In this document: positions 19,351-28,514 of the stretch, one piece after another | Numbering within the stretch: the first letter of the stretch is position 1 | Layout of the letters: every line of letters starts with the position of its first letter | Assembly (NCBI GenBank): GCA_017643305.1 | Contig: JAEPNQ010000013.1 | Span: 1-62,028, forward strand | Length of the DNA stretch: 62,028 nucleotides | Source: Marinibacterium sp. | Lineage (GTDB): Bacteria > Pseudomonadota > Alphaproteobacteria > Rhodobacterales > Rhodobacteraceae | Reading direction: 5' to 3' | The notes under the pieces: generated by a model | The model's input: the letters and a program-made list of their open reading frames with translations, nothing else | What the model was told of the DNA's origin: nothing | Databases searched by the model: none | Made by a program: the position numbers and the translations under genes

Positions 19351-20630
19351 CAGGATTTCCGGTACACTTCTTGACCTGCCACATACGTCGCCAGTACCCT
19401 ACCCTGAAGCCGCTGACCGTCAAACGGCGTGTTCTTGGATTTCGACTGCAACTTGAACCGGTCCATGACAAATGGCGCACTGGGATCAAACAGCACCAGA
19501 TCTGCTGGTGCACCCACAGAAAGCCGCCCGCCAGACAAACCTAGCCGCCGGGCTGGGTTCAGCGCTATCGCTCGGAACAGTGTGGCCAGGTCCAGCGAAT
19601 CCGCATGATACAACCGCAGCGCTGCAGGCAGCAGCGTTTCCAAGGCCACTGCACCGCTCGCAGCCTCTTCAAACGGCAAACGCTTGGATTCCTCGTCCTG
19701 CGGCGTGTGCATCGACGAAATGATGTCAATCAGGCCGTTGCGCACCGCGTCCACCGTGGACACACGGTCCTCTTCCGCTCTTAGCGGTGGCTTTACCTTG
19801 AAGAAAGTGCGGTAATCGGCGACATCCAGCTCATTCAGCGTCAGATGGTGGATGGATGTGCCAGCGGTGATGTCATACCCGTTGCCCTTGGCCCGTTCTA
19901 GCGCGGGCAGGGCGCGCGCGGTGGTGATCTGGTCGGCATGATAGCGCGCGCCGGTCATCTCTACCAACCCGATGTCACGGTCCAGCCCAATCCGTTCCGC
20001 CATGGGTGACACACCGGCCAGCCCCCGCAGGCTGGCAAACTTGCCGGACGTGGCCGCTGCACCACGACTCAACCCCGGTTCCTGAGGATGCGCCACCACC
20101 AGCGCTCCCAGTGACCGTGCATAGGTCAGCGCGCGGGTGAATACCTTGGTGTTTTCGATCACGCGGTCACAATCGGTAAATGCTACCGCCCCGGCATCCA
20201 GAAGGAAGCCGATTTCCGTCATCTCGCGCCCATCGCGCCCTTTGGTCAGTGCGGCCATGGTACGTACATTCACGGGTGCAGTTTCTGCCGCGCGGCGTGA
20301 CACAAATTCTAGCGTTTCAGGGTTGTCGATGGCGGGGCTGGTATCGGGCCGGGTCACGATCGTGGTAACACCACCCGCCGCGGCTGCCAGCCCGGCCGAC
20401 CGAAAGCTTTCTTTGTGCCGTTCCCCCGGTTCGCAAACCTTCACGCCAATATCCACGATCCCCGGCGCCAGCATTCGCCCACCGCAATCCACCTCCTCGG
20501 CCTCTGGCGCCAGATCGCCCGGCGCCAACTGTGCTGCGATCTGGCCATCGCGCACCAGCAACTGACCTTGGTGCACGGTACCGGCCTCCGGATCGATCAG
20601 GTGGGCGTTGGAAAACAGGATATCTCGCAT
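19350..20630 (-). CDS. pyrC: Dihydroorotase-like protein, probably non-catalytic (PyrX type)
   Basis: The 426-residue amidohydrolase-fold protein resembles class I dihydroorotase across its length. However, the metal-binding HxH of active enzymes is replaced: the segment reads VDIGVKVCEPGERHKESF, and the late catalytic Asp motif (normally TDHAPH) reads ISSMHTPQ near residue 305. It is thus probably a structural partner of the aspartate carbamoyltransferase encoded upstream, as known for PyrX proteins, and another active dihydroorotase should exist in the genome. It overlaps plsY and lies 21 bp after the tail-anchored protein gene. Confidence 0.85.
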   Translation of the reverse strand: MRDILFSNAHLIDPEAGTVHQGQLLVRDGQIAAQLAPGDLAPEAEEVDCGGRMLAPGIVDIGVKVCEPGERHKESFRSAGLAAAAGGVTTIVTRPDTSPAIDNPETLEFVSRRAAETAPVNVRTMAALTKGRDGREMTEIGFLLDAGAVAFTDCDRVIENTKVFTRALTYARSLGALVVAHPQEPGLSRGAAATSGKFASLRGLAGVSPMAERIGLDRDIGLVEMTGARYHADQITTARALPALERAKGNGYDITAGTSIHHLTLNELDVADYRTFFKVKPPLRAEEDRVSTVDAVRNGLIDIISSMHTPQDEESKRLPFEEAASGAVALETLLPAALRLYHADSLDLATLFRAIALNPARRLGLSGGRLSVGAPADLVLFDPSAPFVMDRFKLQSKSKNTPFDGQRLQGRVLATYVAGQEVYRKS

Positions 20631-20651
20631 CGGCGGGCCTTTGGGTTCAGC

Positions 20652-21188
20652 TCAGAAAACAACAAGGGCAAAGATCAGAACGATCAGCACCAAAAACAGC
20701 GTGAAAACAGCCGCACCGACTCGGCGGGCGTTTGACCGGCGGGCACGGGGCGCAGTGGCCACACCGCTGCCCGGCTGCGCGCTTTGGGTTTCAATTGGCC
20801 CGCTGCTGGACCAGTCGGTGGGCGTTTCGGAATAAGCTCCGACCAGCGTCAGCTGCGCGGCTGGAGAAATCTGGGCCTCCTGCCCGCCGAACGCCTTGCT
20901 CAACACCACAACGACGTGACCCTCCAGCGCATCCAGCCGCTCGCGTTCCGGTTCGATCACGGCTTCAGGTACGCCGCACCCGTCGGTCAGGTAATCCGGC
21001 AGCCCGATACCTGCCAGGTCGCTCAGCGGAAAGGCTTCGACAAACTCCGCCTCAAGCCCCTCGACCCCCAGCGCCGCGTCCAGCGCGTGGGGCGTCTTCA
21101 ATGCCTGCGCTTCACCAGCTTCGATGGTCAGACTGAACACCCGCACCATCCCACGTTCCCCGGCGCGTACGATCAACGGGTCGATCAT
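20652..21188 (-). CDS. Tail-anchored protein of unknown function in the pyrB operon
   Basis: The 178-residue protein has a soluble N-terminal part (about 1-120), a linker rich in Ser, Pro and Gln, a basic patch (APRARRSNARR) and one C-terminal membrane segment (about 155-177, AAVFTLFLVLIVLIFALVVF). This suggests attachment to the inner membrane with the bulk in the cytoplasm. It overlaps the bPH2 gene by 4 bp. I do not recognise the soluble domain. Confidence 0.8.
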   Translation of the reverse strand: MIDPLIVRAGERGMVRVFSLTIEAGEAQALKTPHALDAALGVEGLEAEFVEAFPLSDLAGIGLPDYLTDGCGVPEAVIEPERERLDALEGHVVVVLSKAFGGQEAQISPAAQLTLVGAYSETPTDWSSSGPIETQSAQPGSGVATAPRARRSNARRVGAAVFTLFLVLIVLIFALVVF

Positions 21189-21709
21189 CTTTGCTGCTCC
21201 TGGATGTTGCGGAACATGCGATACACCTCTTCACCGTCCGTGATCCGTTCAAACCCGATCTTCTTGCGGGTGCTCGTGTTCTTGTTTCGGCGCACCTCTT
21301 CGTAAAACCAGACCGAGGCCAGATTGCCCGGCGCAAAATCCAGAACCGTGTCACCTGTGATTGGATAGCTCTTCAGGCTGCGGCGACTGATGGGCATGTC
21401 GGTCGCGATAAACGCCCGCCGGTCGGTCAGCGTGTACCATGTGTAACGTCGCACGAAGACACCCCAAAAAATCGCGCCAAACGACAGGCCCAGCCCAACC
21501 GAAAAATGGATTAACCCGAATGCCCAGAAAAACCCGCCGGCCGCGCTGGCCATGATCATCCAGAACAACGCAAACCCAGCAAAGACCAGCCCGAACAGGA
21601 AGGTGGCAATATTGGCTGGGCGAAACACGATCTTCGCGTCAGGCCGCCCCTGCCACAGAATCTTTTCTCCTGTGTCCAGGATGCCTTCCCAACCGGCAGG
21701 CGCGGTCAT
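21185..21709 (-). CDS. Membrane protein with a bacterial PH-like domain
   Basis: The 174-residue protein begins [21 protein letters not shown] and has two hydrophobic segments (about residues 30-50 and 55-80) followed by a beta-rich region with [15 protein letters not shown], characteristic of bacterial PH domains (bPH2/DUF304). It overlaps pyrB by 4 bp at its start and the tail-anchored gene by 4 bp at its end, so it is translated as part of the pyrimidine operon. Function unknown. Confidence 0.75.
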   Translation of the reverse strand: MTAPAGWEGILDTGEKILWQGRPDAKIVFRPANIATFLFGLVFAGFALFWMIMASAAGGFFWAFGLIHFSVGLGLSFGAIFWGVFVRRYTWYTLTDRRAFIATDMPISRRSLKSYPITGDTVLDFAPGNLASVWFYEEVRRNKNTSTRKKIGFERITDGEEVYRMFRNIQEQQR

Positions 21710-22647
21710 GCCGCCAGCTCTGCGCGTCGGTTGCGCGCCAGCAGCTCCATTGCGGCCATCCGCACGGCCACGCCCATTTCCACCTGTTCCTGGATGACCG
21801 ACCGGTTGATGTCGTCGGCGATGGTGCCGTCAATCTCCACCCCCCGGTTCATCGGTCCGGGATGCATGACAATCGCGTCGTCCTTGGCGCGGGCCAGTTT
21901 TTCTGCGTCCAGCCCATAGCGGTGATAATATTCGCGTTCGGACGGAATGAACCCGCCATCCATCCGTTCCCTCTGCAGACGCAGCATCATCACCACGTCC
22001 ACGTCTTGAAGGCCCTTTTCCATATCGTCGAACACCTCAACGCCGAACTCCGCCACCTGTGACGGCATCAATGTTGGTGGTCCGATCAAACGCATGCGGT
22101 TTTCCATCTTTCCCAGCAGCAGGATGTTCGACCGCGCCACGCGCGAATGGGCAATGTCGCCACAAATCGCGATCGACAGCCGGTGCAGCCGCCCCTTGGC
22201 CCGCCGAATGGTCAATGCGTCCAGCAGCGCCTGCGTGGGATGTTCGTGCCGCCCGTCACCGGCATTCAGCACAGCGCAGTTCACTTTTTGTGCCAACAAA
22301 TCCACTGCGCCAGAATGCGGGTGCCGAACCACCAACAGATCCGGGTGCATCGCGTTCAGCGTCAGCGCCGTGTCGATCAGCGTTTCACCCTTTTTGATCG
22401 AGCTGGCCTGCATCGCCATGTTCATGACATCCGCCCCCAACCGTTTGCCCGCCAGTTCGAAACTGGCCTGCGTCCGGGTCGAATTTTCAAAAAACATGTT
22501 GATCTGCGTCAGCCCCGATAACACGTCCGACCGTTTGTCTGTCCGGCGGTTCAGATCCACATAGGTTTCTGCAAGATCCAGAATCGCCCCGATATCCACT
22601 GGGCTGAGATGTTCGATGCCAAGCAGATGACGATGGGTGAACGACAT
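21706..22647 (-). CDS. pyrB: Aspartate carbamoyltransferase catalytic subunit
   Basis: I use ATG 22647, with GGAGG upstream; this gives 313 residues. The carbamoyl phosphate motif [13 protein letters not shown] lies near residue 53, the 80s-loop segment [12 protein letters not shown] near 76, [11 protein letters not shown] near 134, and the aspartate-binding [12 protein letters not shown] near 260. It makes carbamoyl aspartate in pyrimidine synthesis. It is the first gene of an operon with a bPH2 protein, a tail-anchored protein, a dihydroorotase-like protein and plsY. Confidence 0.96.
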   Translation of the reverse strand: MSFTHRHLLGIEHLSPVDIGAILDLAETYVDLNRRTDKRSDVLSGLTQINMFFENSTRTQASFELAGKRLGADVMNMAMQASSIKKGETLIDTALTLNAMHPDLLVVRHPHSGAVDLLAQKVNCAVLNAGDGRHEHPTQALLDALTIRRAKGRLHRLSIAICGDIAHSRVARSNILLLGKMENRMRLIGPPTLMPSQVAEFGVEVFDDMEKGLQDVDVVMMLRLQRERMDGGFIPSEREYYHRYGLDAEKLARAKDDAIVMHPGPMNRGVEIDGTIADDINRSVIQEQVEMGVAVRMAAMELLARNRRAELAA

Positions 22648-22876
22648 ACACGGCCTCCGGGTGACAATGCCGGGGTTATAGGCCTGCACGGTGCGCTGGG
22701 CAACGCCAGCAGCACCGCCGGGACAGAATTTGCGCGGGCTGGGTTACCGCAGCCGGGGTCATCCAAACTTGGTAGTCCAACATTGAGGCATTTTCTGCAG
22801 CGGACCAAGCTCTGCCAAAGCGTGCGCACTAGTAAGGAGTTTTTCAGTTTACCCGTTAACTTCAGAGCTCTTTTCG

Positions 22877-23780
22877 GTGGGACATACGAAGGTCACAGAA
22901 ACTTTTACCGTCGATGGTATTAACGCTGTCATGCACAAATCTGGGGATGGAACACCCGCCAGAGCGCGATCTTTTGGTTCTGGATTTCTAGACTATCTCA
23001 GCCAATGTATTGCTGGCTATGACCTGAACAGCACCATGTCGCTGACCGGTTCCGACGCTGATATCGGTCGGCGCATCAATTACCTCAAACAGGGAAATCA
23101 TGGGAGGTGAACCTGATCTCCACGCGTATTGGTTACATCAATGGCGGGGGCGATGGGGACCACAACATCACCCTCAGTTTGGCTAACACTCGGCCCATCA
23201 ACCTCTACGGCAACAAAAACACTATGAACACCGGCTCGGGTTATGTTGGTACCATAGAGACCGAAAAATATACCGGGCTCAACATCAGCCGCGACGTCGG
23301 TTCGTTAAATGCGCGCGGCGATGCGTGGGTCAAACTCGCTGGAAATGTTGACCTGATCGAGCTCAGAGAAGGCGACCATGACCTGAGGCTCAAAACCGGT
23401 TTTGCGGTGAAGTCGAATTTTTCCATGGCTTTCTCAAGGTCCAGAACGACACGATCGAAGTCGACGTTTTTGATAGTGGACGGATCGATTTACGCAAAGG
23501 GAACTCGGCAGAAACCGCCAATGTGATGGAAGGCATAGGGCGCATCAGAAAAACCGACACCTATGCAGGCACCAACGACATCACCACCGGCGACCGCCGG
23601 ACCGACAGCATTAACAGTTGGGAAACTGAAAACACCATCCATATCAGCACTGGCGGCATCGGCAGCATGGCCGTCAGCGACAATGCAGGCGATCTGGAGA
23701 TCATCTACGACGGTGGCACAATCCTGCTGGAAGATCTGGCGGGTCAGGTCCTGTCCGTGTCGGATTTTGTCTCAGTTTAG
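22877..23780 (+). pseudogene. Frameshifted gene for a beta-rich, RTX-like secreted protein
   Basis: Three successive frames carry one protein. The first ends at 23110, but the reading from the second frame just before it (QTGKSWEVNLIST) continues the sequence, so a shift lies near 23080-23095. A second shift near 23420 restores HGFLKVQNDTIEVDVFDSG, ending in LEDLAGQVLSVSDFVSV at 23780. Gly, Asp, Asn and Thr content is high (INGGGDGDHNITLSLANTRP), and the end resembles the C-termini of RTX-type calcium-binding beta-roll proteins. No secretion ATPase is nearby. Two frameshifts suggest decay. Confidence 0.6.
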
Positions 23781-23844
23781 GCGGAACGCACGGGAAATGA
23801 AATTGGATTATGGCGGCACGTGCCGCCCTGCTTCGTTACGAAGC

Positions 23845-24765
23845 CTATGATGGGCTGGCAGGCTGCGTCCGGCTTAATATCCCGGAGGCCAGGAAAACTC
23901 CGACCGCCACCAAAACCACCCCGACAACCTTAACTGGCGTGATGTGTTCGCCCAGAAACAACGCCCCGCCGAGCAATGCCAGAATCGGGGTCAGCGCGCC
24001 AAAGGCGGCGGCTTCGGCGGCGCCGACGATCTGCACGGCATAGCCAAACAGATACATCGCCAGTATCCCGATGATAAAGCTCTGCAGCACGGTCATTATG
24101 ATGATGTCGCTCAGCAGTGCATCGGCAAACTGCACCTGACCCGTCAAATACAGCAAGGGGGTGGCCGAAACCGTGCCCCAGAAAAGGCCGATCACCAGCG
24201 CATGCTGTGGGCTCAGCCCGCTTTGTCGGAAAATAACCGAATAGACTGCCCACAGCCCGGAGCCAGTCAAGAACATCAGATGCCCACGCCAGGCCCCGTC
24301 TTCGGCCCCGGCCAGTATTTGCCACAGGCTAACAATTATTGCCCCGGCGAGGATCATGGCCAATCCCAGCCGGCGGCGCGGCCCGACACGTTCGCCCAGC
24401 ATGAAGTACGCCGCTAGCGCGGTCCAAAACGGCAACATGCCGGGGGCCAGTGCCCCACCATCAGATGCCGGCGCAAAAGACAGTCCCTTGGAAACGACAT
24501 AAGGAAAGGCTGCGCTGGCCCCAAACATCAACATCGCGGAACGCAGAGGTGGCTGCCCGGTTGGCATCACCCCCAGCCGCCACATCAGGGGGACCATTAC
24601 AATTGCGCCGGGAACCAGCCGCAGCACCAGGATTTCTTCCACGGTGAAGCTGCCCTGCACCGCAAATCGGGTCACCAGTATGAATGCGGCCCAGATCGTC
24701 ACTGTGGCCAATGCAGCCGCCAGTCCGAGCGACCGGGACGGGGCCCGTGTCGTGGCAAGTGTCAT
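23845..24765 (-). CDS. DMT-superfamily transporter (EamA family)
   Basis: The 306-residue protein has ten predicted hydrophobic segments in two repeats of five, the EamA pattern, for example LGLAAALATVTIWAAFILVT at the N-terminus and VVGVVLVAVGVFLASGI at the C-terminus. It would export or import a small metabolite across the inner membrane. The substrate cannot be told. It lies between two decayed genes. Confidence 0.85.
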   Translation of the reverse strand: MTLATTRAPSRSLGLAAALATVTIWAAFILVTRFAVQGSFTVEEILVLRLVPGAIVMVPLMWRLGVMPTGQPPLRSAMLMFGASAAFPYVVSKGLSFAPASDGGALAPGMLPFWTALAAYFMLGERVGPRRRLGLAMILAGAIIVSLWQILAGAEDGAWRGHLMFLTGSGLWAVYSVIFRQSGLSPQHALVIGLFWGTVSATPLLYLTGQVQFADALLSDIIIMTVLQSFIIGILAMYLFGYAVQIVGAAEAAAFGALTPILALLGGALFLGEHITPVKVVGVVLVAVGVFLASGILSRTQPASPS

Positions 24766-24872
24766 CCAACTATCCTTTGTCGGGGTGTTACATCCCCGGA
24801 CTTAACGGTTTTCTCAGGCCGGGGACAAGCAGATCGGGCAGAATTTACCGCGCTCTCACACGCGCCACCCAA

Positions 24873-25277
24873 TCAGCCATCATGTTTCCACCGGACCGGG
24901 TCGATACACGGGGTCGGCAACCCCTCAGCGACCATAAAAGACGTCGCCATCGGTCTAGATCCTTTCCAGATCGTGTTGTCCGCCGGTTCATCGAAGGTGG
25001 AAAAGATGTGGTTGAGAAAGCCCACCAGCTTTTCTGGAGCCATCAGTGCAGAGCGCGGCATCAACCCTACAACATCCGCAAACAGGATCGCAGTTCGATC
25101 CAAACCGTAAGCATCCGCGCAACCAGTTTCAGCGTCCGGCGTTTGCGCTGGGTGCGCGTCGTCACACCGGTCAACCCGGCGTTCAGATTGGTCTGCATCC
25201 AGCTTGGCCCAGATTGCTTGGTTCCGGTCCCGCCTCGGGTCAATGACGTCTTGCCGGACCTGTAGAGATCCTATCAC
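24873..25277 (-). pseudogene. Relic of a class III adenylate/guanylate cyclase
   Basis: On the minus strand the sequence RTAILFADVVGLMPRSALMA, then PEKLVGFLNHIFSTFDE and SFMVAEGLPTP, is recognisable as part of a class III cyclase catalytic domain, including the first metal-binding Asp (FADVVG). The segment normally reading KTIGDAYMV is changed to RPMATSFMV, so the second metal-binding Asp is lost. The N-terminal sensory part and the end of the domain are missing. It is a decayed fragment. The 690-bp stretch between the transporter and rpsU holds nothing else I can support except the rpsU terminator. Confidence 0.6.
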
Positions 25278-25390
25278 TGGGAGGGTTTCGACCGATACGA
25301 AAAGCTGTCTGGGGGGCTGAACATGGGTGGTCTAGAGTGCACGTCTTGTGAATCACTCCCGAAAACCTTGCTCTGTTCCTTATAAAAAAT

Positions 25391-25425
25391 GAAAAACCCC
25401 CGCGAGCGGCGCTCCGGGGGTCGTC
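25391..25425 (-). terminator. Rho-independent terminator of rpsU
   Basis: On the minus strand CCCCCGGAGCGCCGCTCGCGGGGG forms a strong hairpin with one bulged base, followed by TTTTTC. It lies about 30 bases beyond the rpsU stop. Confidence 0.85.
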
Positions 25426-25456
25426 CAATTTTTTTGATCGTCAAAAGGCGGTCCGC

Positions 25457-25663
25457 TCAGAGCAGCCCTTCGCGCTGGGCCTTCTTGCGCGCCAGCTTGC
25501 GGGCGCGGCGGATCGCTTCTGCCTTCTCACGTGCCTTTTTTTCGGACGGCTTCTCGAAATGTTGCTTCAGCTTCATTTCACGAAACACACCCTCGCGCCG
25601 AAGTTTCTTCTTAAGTGCGCGCAGCGCTTGATCGACATTGTTGTCGCGAACACTAACCTGCAT
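25457..25663 (-). CDS. rpsU: 30S ribosomal protein S21
   Basis: The 68-residue basic protein begins [20 protein letters not shown], and continues with [19 protein letters not shown] and a lysine- and arginine-rich C-terminal helix, the usual S21 sequence. It joins the 30S platform near the anti-Shine-Dalgarno region of 16S rRNA. A strong terminator follows. It is divergent from the COQ9 gene. Confidence 0.97.
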   Translation of the reverse strand: MQVSVRDNNVDQALRALKKKLRREGVFREMKLKQHFEKPSEKKAREKAEAIRRARKLARKKAQREGLL

Positions 25664-25775
25664 GTGGTTTTCACCACCTTTCTGTCTGGAGTTGCATGGA
25701 ATTGCAGGAGGTAGCCGTATAGCAAGGGCGTGCTAACTTGTCCAGTACACGGATTCGACGGGAAAAGAGACCGAT

Positions 25776-26462
25776 ATGCCAGATTATGAAAGTACAGACA
25801 CCCTGTTGGACGCGGCCCTGCTGCATGTGGCTTTCGACGGCTGGTCCGAGGCAACGTTTGCGGTCGCGATCCGCGATTCGGGGCTGGATGAAGGTCTGGC
25901 GCGCGGGATTTGTCCGCGCGGGGCGGTCGATCTGGCTTTGGCCTATCACCGCCGGGGTGACCGGGAGATGGCTGACCGACTGGCCGCCATGGACTTCGAT
26001 GCTTTGCGCATTCGTGAACGGATCATCACTGCCGTGCGCACCCGACTGGAAGTCGTGGAGGATAAGGAGGCCGTTCGCTGTGGTATGACATTGTTTTCAT
26101 TACCACATCACGCGCTGGACGGGGCTCGGGCGATTTGGGAAACCTGTGACCAGATCTGGACGCTGGTGGGGGACACCTCCACCGATGGAAACTGGTATTC
26201 GAAGCGCGCCATTCTCAGTGGCGTCTATTCCAGCACGGTGCTCTTCTGGCTGGGCGATGACAGTCCTGATCATCATGCCACATGGGAGTTTCTGGATCGG
26301 CGCATTGAAAACGTCATGAAGTTCGAAAAGGTCAAGGCACAGGTCAATGACAACCCGGTACTCAAGCCGTTCGCCGCCTTGCCGAACTGGGTTATGGGCC
26401 AGATTCGTGCACCTCGCCGTGATGTGGGTATGCCGGGTACGCGCCATCGTGGCTCAAGATAA
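25776..26462 (+). CDS. COQ9 family protein, ubiquinone biosynthesis accessory factor
   Basis: The 228-residue protein has a TetR-like N-terminal helical part (DTLLDAALLHVAFDGWSEATF) and the COQ9 C-terminal region with WETCDQIWTLVGDTSTDGNWYSKR near residue 115 and SGVYSSTVLFWLGDDSPDHH near 143. COQ9 binds lipids and quinone intermediates and helps the hydroxylation step in ubiquinone synthesis. Alphaproteobacterial homologues are common. It is followed by two quinone oxidoreductase genes, a loose quinone theme. Confidence 0.92.
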   Translation: MPDYESTDTLLDAALLHVAFDGWSEATFAVAIRDSGLDEGLARGICPRGAVDLALAYHRRGDREMADRLAAMDFDALRIRERIITAVRTRLEVVEDKEAVRCGMTLFSLPHHALDGARAIWETCDQIWTLVGDTSTDGNWYSKRAILSGVYSSTVLFWLGDDSPDHHATWEFLDRRIENVMKFEKVKAQVNDNPVLKPFAALPNWVMGQIRAPRRDVGMPGTRHRGSR

Positions 26463-26544
26463 GCCTATGCACTTTTGAGCTGTTTCCGCATTCCTGTCGT
26501 CTGATTGCGATGATAGCGTTGCTCGAAACAGGGGATTTTCGATC

Positions 26545-27531
26545 ATGACAGAAACGATGCGCGCGATAGAAATTTCCGAGCCTGGCGGCCCGGAGGTCCT
26601 GCGCCTAACCGACCGACCGGTGCCACAGCCCGGCCATGGGCAGGTCGTTCTGAAGGTTGCTTATGCCGGGGTGAACCGCCCGGACGCCTTGCAACGCGCA
26701 GGGGCCTATAATCCGCCGCCGGGGGCCAGCGACCTGCCAGGGCTGGAAGCTTCGGGTGAAGTGGCAGCCGTTGGTCCTGGGGTGAGCGAATACAAGGTCG
26801 GTGACAAGGTCTGCGGCCTGCTGCCTGGTGGTGGCTATGCGGAATATGTCGCAACCCCAGCCGCGCATTGTTTGCCGGTTCCAGCCGGCATGGGCATGAA
26901 AGAAGCCGCCTGCCTGCCGGAAACCTTCTTTACCGTCTGGACAAACGTATTCATGCGCGGCGGGCTCAAGGCGGGGGAACGCATTCTTATCCACGGCGGC
27001 TCTAGTGGGATTGGCACGACTGCGATTCAATTGGCCAATGCCTTTGGTGCCCGCGTTTTCGTCACCGCCGGGTCCGACGAGAAATGCCAGGCTTGCCGCG
27101 ATCTGGGGGCAGAAGTGGCTATCAATTACCGCCAAGAAGATTTTGTTGAAATCATGCGAGGCGAAGGTGGGGCGAACCTGGTCCTTGACATGGTCGGGGG
27201 TGATTACATCCCGCGCAACGTCAAGGCGATGGCGATGGAAGGGCGCATGGCGCACATTGCGTTCCTCAAAGCACCCAAGGCAAAGCTGAATTTTGCGCAG
27301 ATCATGGTGCGGCGCCTGACTATCACGGGCTCAACCCTTCGCCCGCAGAGCGATCTGGCCAAGGCCCGCATTGCGCAGGACTTGCGCGAAGCGGTCTGGC
27401 CTCTGCTGGAAGCGGGGCGCGTCGCCCCGGTGATGGACAGCGAGTTTCCGCTTGAGGATGCAGCGGGCGCGCATGCCCGGATGGAAAGCTCTGAACATAT
27501 TGGAAAGATCGTGCTGAAGGTCAGCACATAG
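26545..27531 (+). CDS. NAD(P)H-quinone oxidoreductase (PIG3-type, MDR family)
   Basis: The 328-residue protein is a medium-chain reductase without zinc-binding residues. It has an N-terminal GroES-like domain (GVNRPDALQRAGAYNPPPGA near residue 47) and a Rossmann domain with GGSSGIGTTAIQLA near 150, an NADPH-binding motif. The pattern fits PIG3/TP53I3-like quinone reductases. It precedes a second family member by 11 bp, so the two are probably co-transcribed. Confidence 0.9.
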   Translation: MTETMRAIEISEPGGPEVLRLTDRPVPQPGHGQVVLKVAYAGVNRPDALQRAGAYNPPPGASDLPGLEASGEVAAVGPGVSEYKVGDKVCGLLPGGGYAEYVATPAAHCLPVPAGMGMKEAACLPETFFTVWTNVFMRGGLKAGERILIHGGSSGIGTTAIQLANAFGARVFVTAGSDEKCQACRDLGAEVAINYRQEDFVEIMRGEGGANLVLDMVGGDYIPRNVKAMAMEGRMAHIAFLKAPKAKLNFAQIMVRRLTITGSTLRPQSDLAKARIAQDLREAVWPLLEAGRVAPVMDSEFPLEDAAGAHARMESSEHIGKIVLKVST

Positions 27532-27542
27532 AGAGGAAACAC

Positions 27543-28511
27543 ATGGCACTGACAGCGATTATCGAAGCCCATGGCGGGCCGGAGGAATTCAAGTTGGTTG
27601 ACCGCGAGGTCGGAGAGCCCGGCCCAGGCGAAATTCGGATTGCGCACAAGTCCTGCGGTCTGAATTTTATCGACGTTTACCAGCGCACCGGGCTTTACCC
27701 GATGGAGCTGCCCCATGCGCTGGGCATGGAAGCTGCCGGTATCGTGGAAGCCGTGGGTGAAGGTGTGACACATCTGAAGCCAGGTGACCGGGCTGCCTAT
27801 GCCGCCAACCCGCCGGGCGCCTACTGCGAAGCGCGGGTGATGCCCGCCGCGCAGGTTTGTCCGATGCCCGATGACGTGTCTTTTGATGATGCGGCTGCGG
27901 CCATGCTCAAGGGTCTGACCGTGCAGTATCTGTTCCATCGCACCACTCCACTAAAGGCGGGCGATACCGTGCTGTTCCACGCCGCCGCTGGCGGCGTTGG
28001 GTTGATCGCCTGCCAGTGGGCGAAATCCGAAGGCATTACACTGATCGGCACGGCCGGGTCGGACGACAAATGCGCGCTGGCGCTGGAATATGGTGCCGAT
28101 CACTGCATCAACTACAACGCCGAAGATTTCGCGCCGAAGGTTCGCGAGTTGACTGGTGGTGTCGATGCGGTGATGGACGGAGTAGGGGCCACCACATTCG
28201 AAGGCTCGCTAGATTCGCTCAAACCGCTCGGCATGCTGATGTCGTTCGGGAACGCCAGTGGACCAGTACCGCCCTTCAGCCTGGGCGTCCTCGGGCCCAA
28301 AGGCTCGCTCAAGGTGACCCGGCCAACGCTGTTTACGCATATCGCTGACCATGCAGCATGCCAGGACATGGCAGCAATGTTGTTTGGCAAGATGCAGTCC
28401 GGCGCGGTGAAAATGCGCATCGACCAGCGTTTCCCGCTGGCCGAGGTGGCAGATGCCCATCGGGCATTGGAAGCGCGGAAAACCACCGGCTCCACCGTGT
28501 TGGAGGTTTGA
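27543..28511 (+). CDS. Quinone oxidoreductase, zeta-crystallin type (QOR, MDR family)
   Basis: The 322-residue protein has the QOR pattern: CGLNFIDVYQRTGLYP near residue 38, MEAAGIVEAVGEGV near 62, and the NADPH-binding HAAAGGVGLIACQWAK near 146. It reduces quinones one electron at a time in characterised relatives. The start follows AGAGGAAAC. It is about 35 percent similar in layout to the preceding gene and probably arose by an old duplication. Confidence 0.92.
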   Translation: MALTAIIEAHGGPEEFKLVDREVGEPGPGEIRIAHKSCGLNFIDVYQRTGLYPMELPHALGMEAAGIVEAVGEGVTHLKPGDRAAYAANPPGAYCEARVMPAAQVCPMPDDVSFDDAAAAMLKGLTVQYLFHRTTPLKAGDTVLFHAAAGGVGLIACQWAKSEGITLIGTAGSDDKCALALEYGADHCINYNAEDFAPKVRELTGGVDAVMDGVGATTFEGSLDSLKPLGMLMSFGNASGPVPPFSLGVLGPKGSLKVTRPTLFTHIADHAACQDMAAMLFGKMQSGAVKMRIDQRFPLAEVADAHRALEARKTTGSTVLEV

Positions 28512-28514
28512 TAG

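Noticed and set aside
26545-28511. Possible zinc alcohol dehydrogenases
   Set aside because: Both proteins are of the medium-chain family but lack the zinc-binding Cys/His residues, and the motifs fit quinone oxidoreductases.
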